Source: Micavibrio_B sp048498395
GTDB taxonomy: Bacteria > Pseudomonadota > Alphaproteobacteria > Micavibrionales > Micavibrionaceae
NCBI GenBank assembly: GCA_048498395.1
Contig: JBEHYB010000038.1
Coordinates: 1 to 21,858 of the forward strand
Reading direction: 5' to 3'
DNA length: 21,858 nucleotides
Every line of letters starts with the position of its first letter. Position 1 is the stretch's first letter. Shown here one piece after another: positions 7,181-15,257 of this stretch. The translations under genes and the position numbers were made by a program. The notes under the pieces were generated by a model. It searched no databases. It saw only the letters and a list, made by a program, of their open reading frames with translations, and was not told the origin of the DNA.

Positions 7181-7877
7181 GACTGCTTTTATTGCCGCCG
7201 CCGGACTCGGCACGCGTTTGCGCCCCTATACCGATACACTTCCCAAACCGATGGTTCCTGTGAACGGCCAGCCGATTATCGGGCATATTCTCGACACGCT
7301 GCGAGATGCGAATGCAAAATCCGTCACCGTCAATCTGCATCACAAGGCGGATGTACTGAGCGAATATCTGGCGACACGCACCGATATCGGCATTCACGAA
7401 TCTTATGAAGCCACGCTGCTTGAGACGGGCGGCGGCGTTAAAAAAGCGCTGCCGACATTAGGAAACAAGCCTTTCTATATGATCAATGGAGATGCCTTTT
7501 GCCTCGATGGCCCTTCAGGCTCGGCGCTTTTAAATCTCGCGCGTGCTTTCGATGCTGATAAAATGGACATTCTTCTCCTGCTGCAACCCGTCGATAAAAT
7601 GGTATTGACGCAAGGCGTAGGCGATTATGAACTTACGCCCGACAATCATCCAATCCGCAACAAGGACAAGCTCGGTAAGTATATGTTCGCCGGTATCCGC
7701 ATCTGCCATCCGCGCATTTTTGAAAATACACCCGATGGCGCATTTCCTTTCCTGTCTTTGATGGACAAGGCGGAACGCGAAGGCCGCCTCTTCGGCCATG
7801 TCCATGACGGCGACTGGCATCATATCTCGACACCCGAAGATCTCGACCGCGTCAATCAAGCCTTGGCAGGCAAATGA
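7170..7877 (+). CDS. murU: MurNAc-1-phosphate uridylyltransferase-like nucleotidyltransferase
   Basis: A 235-aa sugar-1-phosphate nucleotidyltransferase. The signature is AAGLGTRLRPYTDTLPKPMV (residues 10-29, with the nucleotide-binding loop and K26), then ETGGGVKKALP, MINGDAFCLDGP and the C-terminal WHHISTPEDLDRVN. Closest by recall to MurU, which makes UDP-MurNAc from MurNAc-1-phosphate in anhydro-MurNAc recycling. MurU is usually paired with the kinase AmgK, whose gene I remember as lying between tsaE and murU in Caulobacter; here the two genes overlap by 11 bases and no kinase is in the window. The substrate could therefore differ, or amgK could lie elsewhere. It overlaps addB by ATGA. 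Confidence 0.85.
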   Translation: MTIETAFIAAAGLGTRLRPYTDTLPKPMVPVNGQPIIGHILDTLRDANAKSVTVNLHHKADVLSEYLATRTDIGIHESYEATLLETGGGVKKALPTLGNKPFYMINGDAFCLDGPSGSALLNLARAFDADKMDILLLLQPVDKMVLTQGVGDYELTPDNHPIRNKDKLGKYMFAGIRICHPRIFENTPDGAFPFLSLMDKAEREGRLFGHVHDGDWHHISTPEDLDRVNQALAGK

Positions 7878-10843
7878 AGTTAAAAGTCTCGACCATTTCT
7901 CCGACTGTCAAATTCCTGCCCGATCTGGCGGCGGGTATATTTGAACTGGCCGGAGAAAAAGGGCCCGATCTGACTCGATTTCGGATATTACTGCCGACAC
8001 GCCGCGCCTGCCGCGAACTCCATAATGAATTCCTGAAATTAAGTGACGGTATTCCGCTTCTTCTGCCACGCATGAATCCGCTCGGCGATATCGATCAGGA
8101 AGAACTGGATCTGCTGATCTCTGGCACCGTCGAAGGCGATACGATCGACAGCCTTCCGCCGGCGCTTTCATCGCTCGAGCGCCAGATGATGCTGACGAAT
8201 CTTATTCAGGCAAAGAATCGAGATATGCGCGGCGAACAATGCCTGTCGTTAGCTAGAGCCCTCGGCCGCCTGATGGATCAGGTTTATACGGAAGATCTCA
8301 AGCTCAGCGATCTACCAACGCTCGTCGACAGCACGGCACTCTCCACGCACTGGTCGCAGACAGTTGAATTCCTGACGATCCTCAGCGAAGCCTGGCCGCA
8401 AATCCTGGCAGCGGAAGGCAAAATCGATTCAGCCGACAGGCGCAACCGCCTTTTGAAGCTTCTCGCTGATTTCTGGCAGAACCACCCGCCTGAAACCCCG
8501 GTTATTGCTGCCGGTTCAACGGGATCAATTCCCGCAACAGGAAATCTCCTGCATGTCATTGCAGGACTGCCTGAAGGCAATGTCATTCTGCCAGGGCTCG
8601 ATCTTGATATGGATGATAAAGACTGGGCGCAGGTCGGGGAAACGCACCCCCAAAATACGATGAAACGTCTCATCGAAGAGACGATGAAAATTCAGCGCAA
8701 TAGTATCAACTACTGGCGCGCCGCACCGCCTTCGTCGTCACCGCGCCTCGAAGTCGCACGCGCCGCCACCTGTCCGGCGGCGACCTACGATAATTTCGAT
8801 ATCGATGCCGCAACGCTTGAAAAAGGCTTGCAGCGTGTCTCCCTTATGGAAGCGGATAACGCCCGCCATGAAGCGCAGTTGATCGCGCTCGCGGTTCGGG
8901 AATGTCTTGAAATCCCGGAGCGCGCCGCTCTCATCATCACGCCGGACCGGAACCTTGCGCGGCGGATATCGGCAAGCCTTAAACGCTGGGGCGTACAGGT
9001 GGACGATTCCGCCGGGCAGCCGTTGCATATGCAACCGGCCGGCATTTTCTTTGCGCGTATTCTGACCTGCCTTCTCGAGGATTTCGCGCCACTTGCGTTG
9101 CTCGATCTTTTAAAGACCCCCTATATTGAGAAACGTTTCGGCAGCGACCTGATCAATGAACTGGAAATCAGCATCCTGCGCGGCCCGCGGCCCTCAAGTG
9201 GAACCTCTGGATTGAAGGCCCGCATAGCCACGCTCGATCATCCGGAGAGGCTGTTTAAATTCGTGCAGGCGCTTGAAGACAATTTCGTGCCATTACACTC
9301 ATATGCAAAAAAAGAGCATGATTTCGCTGATTTCATTATTGCCCTGACGCAAACTGCTGAAAATCTGGCAAACGGTCCGAAGTTTCTCTGGCGAAATCCG
9401 GACGGCGAAGCGATGTCGTTGCTTCTATCGGAATTGCAGAATGCCCGATATCTGCCGCCTGCCGATCTGCTGACGCATCAGGGATATCTGAAACAATTTA
9501 TGAGCGAGCGTATGGTGCGCACCGCTTTCGGGACACATCCGCGCGTGACAATTCTCGGCCAGATCGAGGCCCGATTGATAAACGCCGATCTCGTTATAAT
9601 GGCAGGGCTCAATGAGGGTACGTGGCCGCCGGAACCGGCGATCGATCCGTGGATGTCCCGGCCCATGCGCAAAAAATTCGGCCTGCCGCCTGCCGAACGC
9701 CAGACCGGACTTTCCGCACATGACTTCGTTCAGGCTTTCAACGGGCGCGAAGTCATTCTGACGCGTGCGCGCAAAATGGACGGCACGCCGACCGTCCCGG
9801 CGCGCTGGCTCGAACGCCTTTCCGCTCTTCTTGAGAACGCAAAAATTGAAAAAAATATCCTGACTGCCAAAGCGCAGCAAAACTGGATTTCATGGCAGCA
9901 GGCCCTCGATCAGCCAGAAACCGTTAAGGCCGTCGACAAACCGGCCCCATGCCCGCCTGTCGAGGCGCGACCTAAAAAACTAGGCGTAACCGGCATCGAG
10001 AAACTGATCCGCAATCCTTACCAGATCTATGCGCGCTATGTTCTCAATCTTAAGCCTCTCGACCCGATAGATCAGGATGTGAGCGCCGCAGATCGCGGTG
10101 AATTCATTCACCATATTCTCAATCAGTTCGTGACAGCCTATCCATCGACCCTTCCCGCCAACAGCGAAAGCATCCTGCTTAAAATGGGCGAAGACAGGTT
10201 GGCCGAGCTCGGCGAAATGTCGCCCGGCTGGCATTACTGGTGGCCGCGATTTAAAAATCTGGTTCCTGAATTCATCCGCCACGAGCGCAACTGGCGGCAA
10301 AAAGGCAGGCCCTGGAAATCTGAAAGCAAAGGAGCTTATGATTTCACCTTCAATGGCGAAAAATTCACGCTGGAGGCGCGCGCCGACCGTATCGACAGTA
10401 TGAGCGAGGGCGCAGCCATCATCGATTACAAAACAGGCTCCACGCCCAAAATGCCGGATGTCGTCAAAGGCAGGTCGCCGCAATTGCCGCTCGAAGCCCT
10501 GCTTCTGACCAAAGGCGGATTTGAGGATCAGGCGATCCCCGCCGATAAGATATCGCTGCAATACTGGACACTGACCGGAAAACGCTCGCCGCTTGAGATC
10601 ACGATTATCGAAGACAAGAAAGTGACGAAGAAAAAGATCCCAATCGTTATTACGGATCTGATTGCCGATGCGGAAGACGGACTCAACAGGCTGATGACCG
10701 CTTTCATGACGCAAATCACGCCTTACCAGCCTGTCATCCCGGTCGGCAATCGTCTTTATGATGAAGAGAAAGCCTATAAGCATCTCGCACGCTGCGATGA
10801 ATGGGGTGTCGCGGGCGAAACCGAGAACGAGGAAGCGGCATGA
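7874..10843 (+). CDS. addB: Double-strand break repair protein AddB (helicase-like/nuclease subunit)
   Basis: AddB pairs with AddA to resect double-strand ends and load RecA, the counterpart of RecBCD. The 989-aa product begins with FRILLPTRRACRELHNEFLK, an inactivated helicase-like N-terminus without an obvious Walker A loop, as is usual in alphaproteobacterial AddB. The middle carries VIMAGLNEGTWPPEPAIDPW and PAERQTGLSAHDF. The C-terminal PD-(D/E)xK nuclease is intact: RGEFIHHILNQF, ADRID (D838) and IIDYKTG (D851, K853). The family-typical HLARCDEWG follows near the end. The start ATG overlaps the murU stop by four bases and the addA ATG overlaps its own stop by four bases, so the three are translationally coupled. 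Confidence 0.95.
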   Translation: MKLKVSTISPTVKFLPDLAAGIFELAGEKGPDLTRFRILLPTRRACRELHNEFLKLSDGIPLLLPRMNPLGDIDQEELDLLISGTVEGDTIDSLPPALSSLERQMMLTNLIQAKNRDMRGEQCLSLARALGRLMDQVYTEDLKLSDLPTLVDSTALSTHWSQTVEFLTILSEAWPQILAAEGKIDSADRRNRLLKLLADFWQNHPPETPVIAAGSTGSIPATGNLLHVIAGLPEGNVILPGLDLDMDDKDWAQVGETHPQNTMKRLIEETMKIQRNSINYWRAAPPSSSPRLEVARAATCPAATYDNFDIDAATLEKGLQRVSLMEADNARHEAQLIALAVRECLEIPERAALIITPDRNLARRISASLKRWGVQVDDSAGQPLHMQPAGIFFARILTCLLEDFAPLALLDLLKTPYIEKRFGSDLINELEISILRGPRPSSGTSGLKARIATLDHPERLFKFVQALEDNFVPLHSYAKKEHDFADFIIALTQTAENLANGPKFLWRNPDGEAMSLLLSELQNARYLPPADLLTHQGYLKQFMSERMVRTAFGTHPRVTILGQIEARLINADLVIMAGLNEGTWPPEPAIDPWMSRPMRKKFGLPPAERQTGLSAHDFVQAFNGREVILTRARKMDGTPTVPARWLERLSALLENAKIEKNILTAKAQQNWISWQQALDQPETVKAVDKPAPCPPVEARPKKLGVTGIEKLIRNPYQIYARYVLNLKPLDPIDQDVSAADRGEFIHHILNQFVTAYPSTLPANSESILLKMGEDRLAELGEMSPGWHYWWPRFKNLVPEFIRHERNWRQKGRPWKSESKGAYDFTFNGEKFTLEARADRIDSMSEGAAIIDYKTGSTPKMPDVVKGRSPQLPLEALLLTKGGFEDQAIPADKISLQYWTLTGKRSPLEITIIEDKKVTKKKIPIVITDLIADAEDGLNRLMTAFMTQITPYQPVIPVGNRLYDEEKAYKHLARCDEWGVAGETENEEAA

Positions 10844-13800
10844 GCAATCCCATCCCTGTCTCTGATTATCTCGACGAAGACCTTGATGCCTCGAAAGGCC
10901 CGGGCCTTGACCAGCGCAGGGCTTCCGCGCCCGATCGTCATGTCTGGGTGCGCGCTTCCGCGGGTTCCGGCAAAACCAAAGTCCTGATCGATCGTCTCCT
11001 GAGACTACTCCTTCCCGATCCTTTGACAGGTGCACCTGGTGTCGCCCCCGATAAAATCCTCTGCCTGACATTTACCAAGGCGGGTGCCGCGGAAATGTCG
11101 CTTCGCCTGCAGAAGAGACTGCTGGAATGGTCGGCCATCGACGACGATGCGCTTCGCGAGAAATTGAAAGACCTGATAGGCGCAGAAGCATCCCAACAGC
11201 TGGAACAGGAAGCACGCCGCCTGCTCGCGCGCGTCCTTGATGCTCCATCCCGACTGCGGATCCTGACTATTCACTCCTTCTGCCAGTCGGTGCTGGGCCG
11301 CTTTCCGGTGGAAACAGGGCTATCGCCTGACTTCAAGGTCATCGAGGAAAGTGAAAAAAGCGACTATCTGCAAAAAGTCCTCAATGATACACTTCTGTCA
11401 GCAGCGGAAAATCCACAAAGCGAGCTTGCCTTGGTGTTCGACCGCCTTTCGATCGTCAAAAATCTTGACCAGCTGCAAGGCGATTTGCAGCAAATCATCC
11501 AGGAACCGATCAAGTTGCAGGATTTGTTCAGGGATCATTCCTCGCTTGCCGACATCAGAAACATCCTCTCTTCCGAATTCGGCATAGAGAATCTTGATTC
11601 TGTCACCGAGGAAGGGCTGTGCCGCGAGGTGAATATACCGCGCGCATCCATCTCCATTATGGCCGATATCCTGAGTCGTTCGAGCCCGGGCGATATCGAC
11701 AGATCGAACATTATTCTTAACTGGCTCTCAGCGAATGATGCCGAGCGTCTGGCCACTTTCGACAGTTATAAAGAAGCCATTATCCCCAAGGCCCGCGGCA
11801 AGGCAAAGGATAACCCCGACTTTATCGAACGCCAGCAGAAAGAAATAGAGCGGCTCGACCGCGCGAAACTTGCTGGAAACATTCATTCGACAGCCGATCT
11901 TCTGTACCTCGCTCTGCGCATACTTAAAGCCTATGACCGGCATAAGAAATTCTTAGGGGTTCTCGATTACGGCGATCTGATCTTTTATACGCGTCGCCTG
12001 TTGTCGGGCGATTTCTGGCAGGATGATGAAGCCAAGAAATTATCGACTGCCTGGGTTCTGTATAAACTCGATGAAGGTATCGATCATATCCTTGTCGACG
12101 AGTCCCAGGATACCAACCCCGATCAGTGGGATATCGTGCGCCGCCTGAGCGAAGAATATTTTGCAGGTACGGCACGGCCGACTGATAGGGCGCGCAGCCT
12201 TTTTGTGGTAGGCGATGAAAAACAATCTATCTTCAGCTTCCAGCGCGCCGATCCGGAAGTCTTTCATCAAATGCGCGAATATTTTGCTGCCAAGGCCGCC
12301 ACTTTACAGGAAGGTTTTGAAGAATCGCTGATCTTCTCCTTCCGCTCGACAGCCCCGGTTCTCAAGCTTACGGATGCCGTATTCAGCAACCCGGAGCTCT
12401 TACGACATATAGGCATCAAAGACGGTACGTCTTTACGCCATATAAGCCATCGCAGCGACAATAAACGCCCGCGTGAGCTGCATGGCATGGTCGAACTCTG
12501 GAAGCCGGTGATAGATGCTACGCTGCCAGCACAGGAGCAAGGTTGGCAACTCCCCCTTGGCAATCTCGATACCGAAGATTCCGCGCAGTTGCGCCTCGCA
12601 AAACTGATCGCCTCACGCATACAGGCCATGATCCATAAAAGCGAGGCCTTGCCTGGCGACATCATGATCCTGATGCGATCCCGCTCGCCCCTGATGTTAC
12701 AGATCATCCGCGAACTCAAAAACATATTCCTGCCCGTTTCCGGCATGGATCGTATGGTCTTAAGCGAAAGCCTGATCGTTCAGGACCTGCTCGCGCTTTG
12801 CGAGTTCTGCCTTCTCGCGGAAGATAGTTTCTCACTCGCCTGCGCGCTGAAATCACCCTTCATCGGCCTGAGCGAGGAGAAACTGATGAGCATCTCCCTT
12901 TCCCGGCCCAAAACCGAGAGTCTGTGGAACGCCCTGCGAAAAGACAGCCAGTATAAGGATATAGTTGAATGGCTCGCCCAGCTCTCCGCCTATGCCGCCA
13001 CCGTCCAGCCATATGAATTCCTCGATCGCGTATTGACGAACCCCTGCCCCGCCGACCCGAAAGGATCGGGCTATCGCGCCTGTATGGCGCGGCTCGGGCA
13101 TGATGCCATAGAGCCACTCGACGAGATTCTCGGCGAAGCGCTGAAAGTCGAGTTACAGGATATTCGAACCCTCCAGGATTTCGTAGGCTACCAGCGCGCA
13201 ACACGCCGGGAAGTCAAACGTGAGATGGAGGAATCCGCAGGCCAGATCCGGATCATGACGGTCCACGCCTCGAAAGGTCTTGAGGCCCCCGTCGTTATTT
13301 TGCCTGACACGATGTCAGCTCCACGCAGCGATAAGCTCGACCGTTTCTTGTGGCCGGATAAATCAGGCCTGCCGGCCCCGTTATGGTCCGAAAGCAAGGA
13401 GGACCGCTCCGCCCTCTATCAAATGGCGCTCGATCGCCTCGCGGGTTTGCAAATGGAAGAATATTCACGGCTTCTCTATGTCGCCATGACGCGCGCGAAA
13501 GAACGGCTGATTGTCTGCGGAGCAGCCAAATCAGAAGATATAAAGCCCGCGACATGGTACGGAATGGTCTCAAATGGCTTTGATCGCCTGCCCGATGCCG
13601 TCACGACTGAAGCCGGTGACAGGGTTTATTCACTGACAGGCGAATGGCCCATCAAAAACAAGCCTGCGCTTCCAGAACCATCACAGCTTCCCGTCTGGAT
13701 CCTTGCAGCGGCCCCCCTTGAAGCAGATATCGCAGATTCATTTACCCCCTCCAGCCAGGACGGCGATGAGGCGATTGAAGAGGCCGTTTATTCACCGATC

Positions 13801-14289
13801 GACCAGTCGCGCGAATTCCGTTTCAAACGGGGTAATGCAACGCACAAACTTTTACAGATTCTGCCCGATCTACCCCTGGAGCGCCGTGAAAATGCAGCGA
13901 GAAGATATGTCGCCGGCGCGCCATTAGGGCTGCCTCGCGATATCCAGGACAGTATCGTCGACGAAACAATGAAGATTCTGAATGATCCGGTATTCGCCCC
14001 TGTATTCGGGCCCGGATCGCTGGCCGAAGTCCCCGTCAACGGGAAAATGGCAGATGGGCGGATTATAAACGGCCAGATCGACCGCCTTGTTATTACTAAT
14101 TCGGAGATTTTAATCATCGATTTTAAAACCAACAGACCCTCCCCTGGCGATGTAAAAGCCATTCCTCCCGCCTACAGGGCTCAGCTCAAGGCTTATGCGG
14201 ACGCTTTAACGCTCATATATCCCAAACTGCCTGTAAAATGCGCTCTTTTATGGACGGACAAGCCTCTGTTGATGCCTGTGAGCTTTTAA
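10840..14289 (+). CDS. addA: Double-strand break repair helicase-nuclease AddA
   Basis: The UvrD-type motor and second nuclease of AddAB. The 1149-aa product has all the superfamily 1 helicase motifs: ASAGSGKTKVL (K45), ILCLTFTKAGAAEMSLR, ILVDESQDTNPDQW (D420, E421), LFVVGDEKQSIFSFQRADP, FSFRSTAPVL, RIMTVHASKGLEAPVVILPD and RLLYVAMTRAKERL. The C-terminal nuclease has HKLLQ, NGQIDRLV and IIDFKTNRP (D1094, K1096), followed by YRAQLKAYADAL. Both nuclease active sites of the complex are thus preserved. I chose the ATG at 10840, which forms an ATGA overlap with addB; an upstream in-frame start would lie inside addB coding sequence. Confidence 0.96.
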   Translation: MSNPIPVSDYLDEDLDASKGPGLDQRRASAPDRHVWVRASAGSGKTKVLIDRLLRLLLPDPLTGAPGVAPDKILCLTFTKAGAAEMSLRLQKRLLEWSAIDDDALREKLKDLIGAEASQQLEQEARRLLARVLDAPSRLRILTIHSFCQSVLGRFPVETGLSPDFKVIEESEKSDYLQKVLNDTLLSAAENPQSELALVFDRLSIVKNLDQLQGDLQQIIQEPIKLQDLFRDHSSLADIRNILSSEFGIENLDSVTEEGLCREVNIPRASISIMADILSRSSPGDIDRSNIILNWLSANDAERLATFDSYKEAIIPKARGKAKDNPDFIERQQKEIERLDRAKLAGNIHSTADLLYLALRILKAYDRHKKFLGVLDYGDLIFYTRRLLSGDFWQDDEAKKLSTAWVLYKLDEGIDHILVDESQDTNPDQWDIVRRLSEEYFAGTARPTDRARSLFVVGDEKQSIFSFQRADPEVFHQMREYFAAKAATLQEGFEESLIFSFRSTAPVLKLTDAVFSNPELLRHIGIKDGTSLRHISHRSDNKRPRELHGMVELWKPVIDATLPAQEQGWQLPLGNLDTEDSAQLRLAKLIASRIQAMIHKSEALPGDIMILMRSRSPLMLQIIRELKNIFLPVSGMDRMVLSESLIVQDLLALCEFCLLAEDSFSLACALKSPFIGLSEEKLMSISLSRPKTESLWNALRKDSQYKDIVEWLAQLSAYAATVQPYEFLDRVLTNPCPADPKGSGYRACMARLGHDAIEPLDEILGEALKVELQDIRTLQDFVGYQRATRREVKREMEESAGQIRIMTVHASKGLEAPVVILPDTMSAPRSDKLDRFLWPDKSGLPAPLWSESKEDRSALYQMALDRLAGLQMEEYSRLLYVAMTRAKERLIVCGAAKSEDIKPATWYGMVSNGFDRLPDAVTTEAGDRVYSLTGEWPIKNKPALPEPSQLPVWILAAAPLEADIADSFTPSSQDGDEAIEEAVYSPIDQSREFRFKRGNATHKLLQILPDLPLERRENAARRYVAGAPLGLPRDIQDSIVDETMKILNDPVFAPVFGPGSLAEVPVNGKMADGRIINGQIDRLVITNSEILIIDFKTNRPSPGDVKAIPPAYRAQLKAYADALTLIYPKLPVKCALLWTDKPLLMPVSF

Positions 14290-14308
14290 ATTATGCGGCA
14301 TTCTGCCC

Positions 14309-14337
14309 TTGATTTGCCCCCCGTGCCTCCCATAATA
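14309..14337 (+). promoter_or_regulatory. Putative sigma70-type promoter of trxA
   Basis: In the 91-base gap between addA and trxA, TTGATT (14309-14314) is followed 16-17 bases later by CATAAT/ATAATA (14331-14337). Start of transcription would fall about 35 bases before the trxA ATG. The gap has no terminator, so trxA probably also receives addA read-through. Confidence 0.4.
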
Positions 14338-14380
14338 ATTAGATACTAAATTGATTCTATAACGCCAAAGAGGCCCTAAT

Positions 14381-14701
14381 ATGTCCGTCCAAGTCACAGA
14401 TCAGAATTTTGAAACCGAAGTTTTGCAGGCCAGTGGTCCTGTCGTTGTGGACTTCTGGGCAGAGTGGTGCGGCCCTTGTAAAGTGATGTCGCCTCTTGTT
14501 GACGCGCTCGCATCCGAGCTTGGCGAGAAAGTCAAAGTCGTGAAAATCAACATCGATGAAAACCCTAATGCACCAACAAAATATGGTGTTCGCGGCATTC
14601 CGACATTCATGGTGTTCAAGGGCGGACAGCTCGTCGATACGAAAGTCGGCAGCATGTCGAAAACGCAATTGAGTGATTGGGTGAACTCGTCAGTCGCATA
14701 A
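14381..14701 (+). CDS. trxA: Thioredoxin
   Basis: Cytoplasmic disulfide reductase of 106 aa, the normal length for thioredoxin 1. The active site is FWAEWCGPCKVMSP with the redox pair C30 and C33. The cis-proline loop is VRGIPTFMVF (P74), and the C-terminal helix starts at SKTQLSDWV. The start ATG has GAGG about six bases upstream. trxA downstream of addA is a conserved alphaproteobacterial arrangement. Confidence 0.97.
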   Translation: MSVQVTDQNFETEVLQASGPVVVDFWAEWCGPCKVMSPLVDALASELGEKVKVVKINIDENPNAPTKYGVRGIPTFMVFKGGQLVDTKVGSMSKTQLSDWVNSSVA

Positions 14702-14707
14702 TTTTGC

Positions 14708-14729
14708 GATTCAAATACGAGTCATTTTT
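14708..14729 (+). terminator. Weak terminator-like hairpin after trxA
   Basis: GATTC pairs with GAGTC (one G-U) around a six-base loop and is followed by ATTTTTG. The stem is only 5 bp, so termination would be partial at best. The remaining gap to 14850 is AT-rich and holds the promoter candidate of the next gene. Confidence 0.3.
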
Positions 14730-14781
14730 GTCACAGTTTTAATCTTCTGTTCATTTTTCCACATCATAGTGTAATCCCGAT

Positions 14782-14809
14782 TTGCATTTTTTGTATTTCA
14801 GGGTACACT
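14782..14809 (+). promoter_or_regulatory. Putative promoter of the lysine-rich protein gene
   Basis: TTGCAT (14782-14787) and TACACT (14804-14809) are separated by 16 bases, about 40 bases before the start codon. This fits an independent promoter for the small highly basic protein. Confidence 0.4.
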
Positions 14810-14850
14810 GTGTCGAATCATGTTCTAACCTCAAACAGGAGATACCTAAC

Positions 14851-15036
14851 ATGGCTGTAGCTAAGAAAAAACCAGCTGCTAAAAAAGCAGTTAAAAAACC
14901 AGCTGCTAAAAAAGCAGTTAAAAAAGCAGTAAAGAAAGCAGTTAAAAAACCAGCTGCTAAAAAAACAGTAAAAAAAGCAGTTAAAAAACCAGCTGCTAAA
15001 AAAGCTGTTAAGAAAAAAGCTGCTAAGAAAAAATAA
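14851..15036 (+). CDS. Lysine/alanine-rich histone H1-like repeat protein
   Basis: A 61-aa protein built from only six residue types (M, A, V, K, P, T), with 29 lysines. After MAVAKK it consists of PAAKK and AVKK units in tandem, like the C-terminal tail of histone H1 and bacterial Hc1-type proteins. It should bind DNA or RNA electrostatically and be disordered when free; a nucleoid-associated role is inference from composition. The start is the ATG at 14851 because AGGAGA sits eight bases upstream; the frame is open further upstream (to 14782) but that part lies over the promoter candidate and is not tail-like. Lysine is nearly always AAA, so the gene is far more AT-rich than its neighbours. 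No globular domain is attached. It is followed by a small hairpin (15039-15059) and then a strongly structured stretch. Confidence 0.85.
   Translation: MAVAKKKPAAKKAVKKPAAKKAVKKAVKKAVKKPAAKKTVKKAVKKPAAKKAVKKKAAKKK
14869..15003 (+). repeat. Short tandem DNA repeats within the lysine-rich gene
   Basis: The 18-base unit AAACCAGCTGCTAAAAAA, encoding KPAAKK, recurs four times, interspersed with GCAGTTAAAAAA units encoding AVKK. The near-identical codons suggest recent expansion or slippage, so copy number may vary between strains. Confidence 0.8.
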
Positions 15037-15069
15037 TTTAGGTCGCGCAATGCGACTTATTTAGTATTT

Positions 15070-15179
15070 GGTTCCACCTCTTCTGTCTCTTTTCCTTTCT
15101 TGAAATTCATAGATGTCTGCCGGGTTTTACCCTTTTCATCTATGGCGTGAGGAAAACAGTCAGGAGAGGCGGAATTTTT
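15070..15179 (+). ncRNA. Candidate structured RNA: long imperfect hairpin with nested hairpin
   Basis: Bases 15070-15095 pair with 15151-15176 over 26 positions, with about three mismatches and three G-U pairs. Inside, CATAGATG (15108-15115) pairs perfectly with CATCTATG (15137-15144), and at the tip GGGT (15122-15125) pairs with ACCC (15129-15132). The two stems are separated by an asymmetric internal loop (12 bases on the left, 6 on the right). A run of five T (15175-15179) directly follows on the plus strand, favouring plus-strand expression, either as a separate small RNA or as the 3' UTR of the lysine-rich gene. It resembles no RNA family I know; the rod-with-bubble shape recalls 6S RNA, but it is shorter and the sequence does not match. 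Confidence 0.5.
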
Positions 15180-15199
15180 AATGGCTCTTCGACAGCGCC

Positions 15200-15234
15200 A
15201 AAAAACAAGGCCCGCCTTAATTGGCGGGCCTTTT
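15200..15234. terminator. Bidirectional rho-independent terminator
   Basis: A perfect 10-bp stem (AAGGCCCGCC 15207-15216 / GGCGGGCCTT 15223-15232) around TTAATT is flanked by T-runs in both directions: TTTT on the plus side and, reading minus, TTGTTTTTT. It closes the lysine-rich gene/structured RNA unit on the plus strand and infC on the minus strand. Confidence 0.9.
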
Positions 15235-15257
15235 AATTACGTAATTTGTTAATATTA

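Noticed and set aside
9980..11071. 363-aa open frame on the minus strand opposite addB/addA
   Set aside because: It spans the junction of two well-supported genes, including the AddB nuclease and the AddA Walker A loop, and its translation is Arg/Gly-rich without motifs.
15070..15179. 6S RNA (ssrS) as identity of the structured element
   Set aside because: The rod-with-bubble shape is similar, but it is clearly shorter than typical 6S, the conserved bubble sequences are not seen, and it is not beside a 5-formyl-THF cyclo-ligase gene.
15113..15181. 22-codon open frame (MSAGFYPFHLW...) inside the structured region
   Set aside because: No ribosome binding site, and the start codon is buried in the inner stem; the pairing explains the sequence better.
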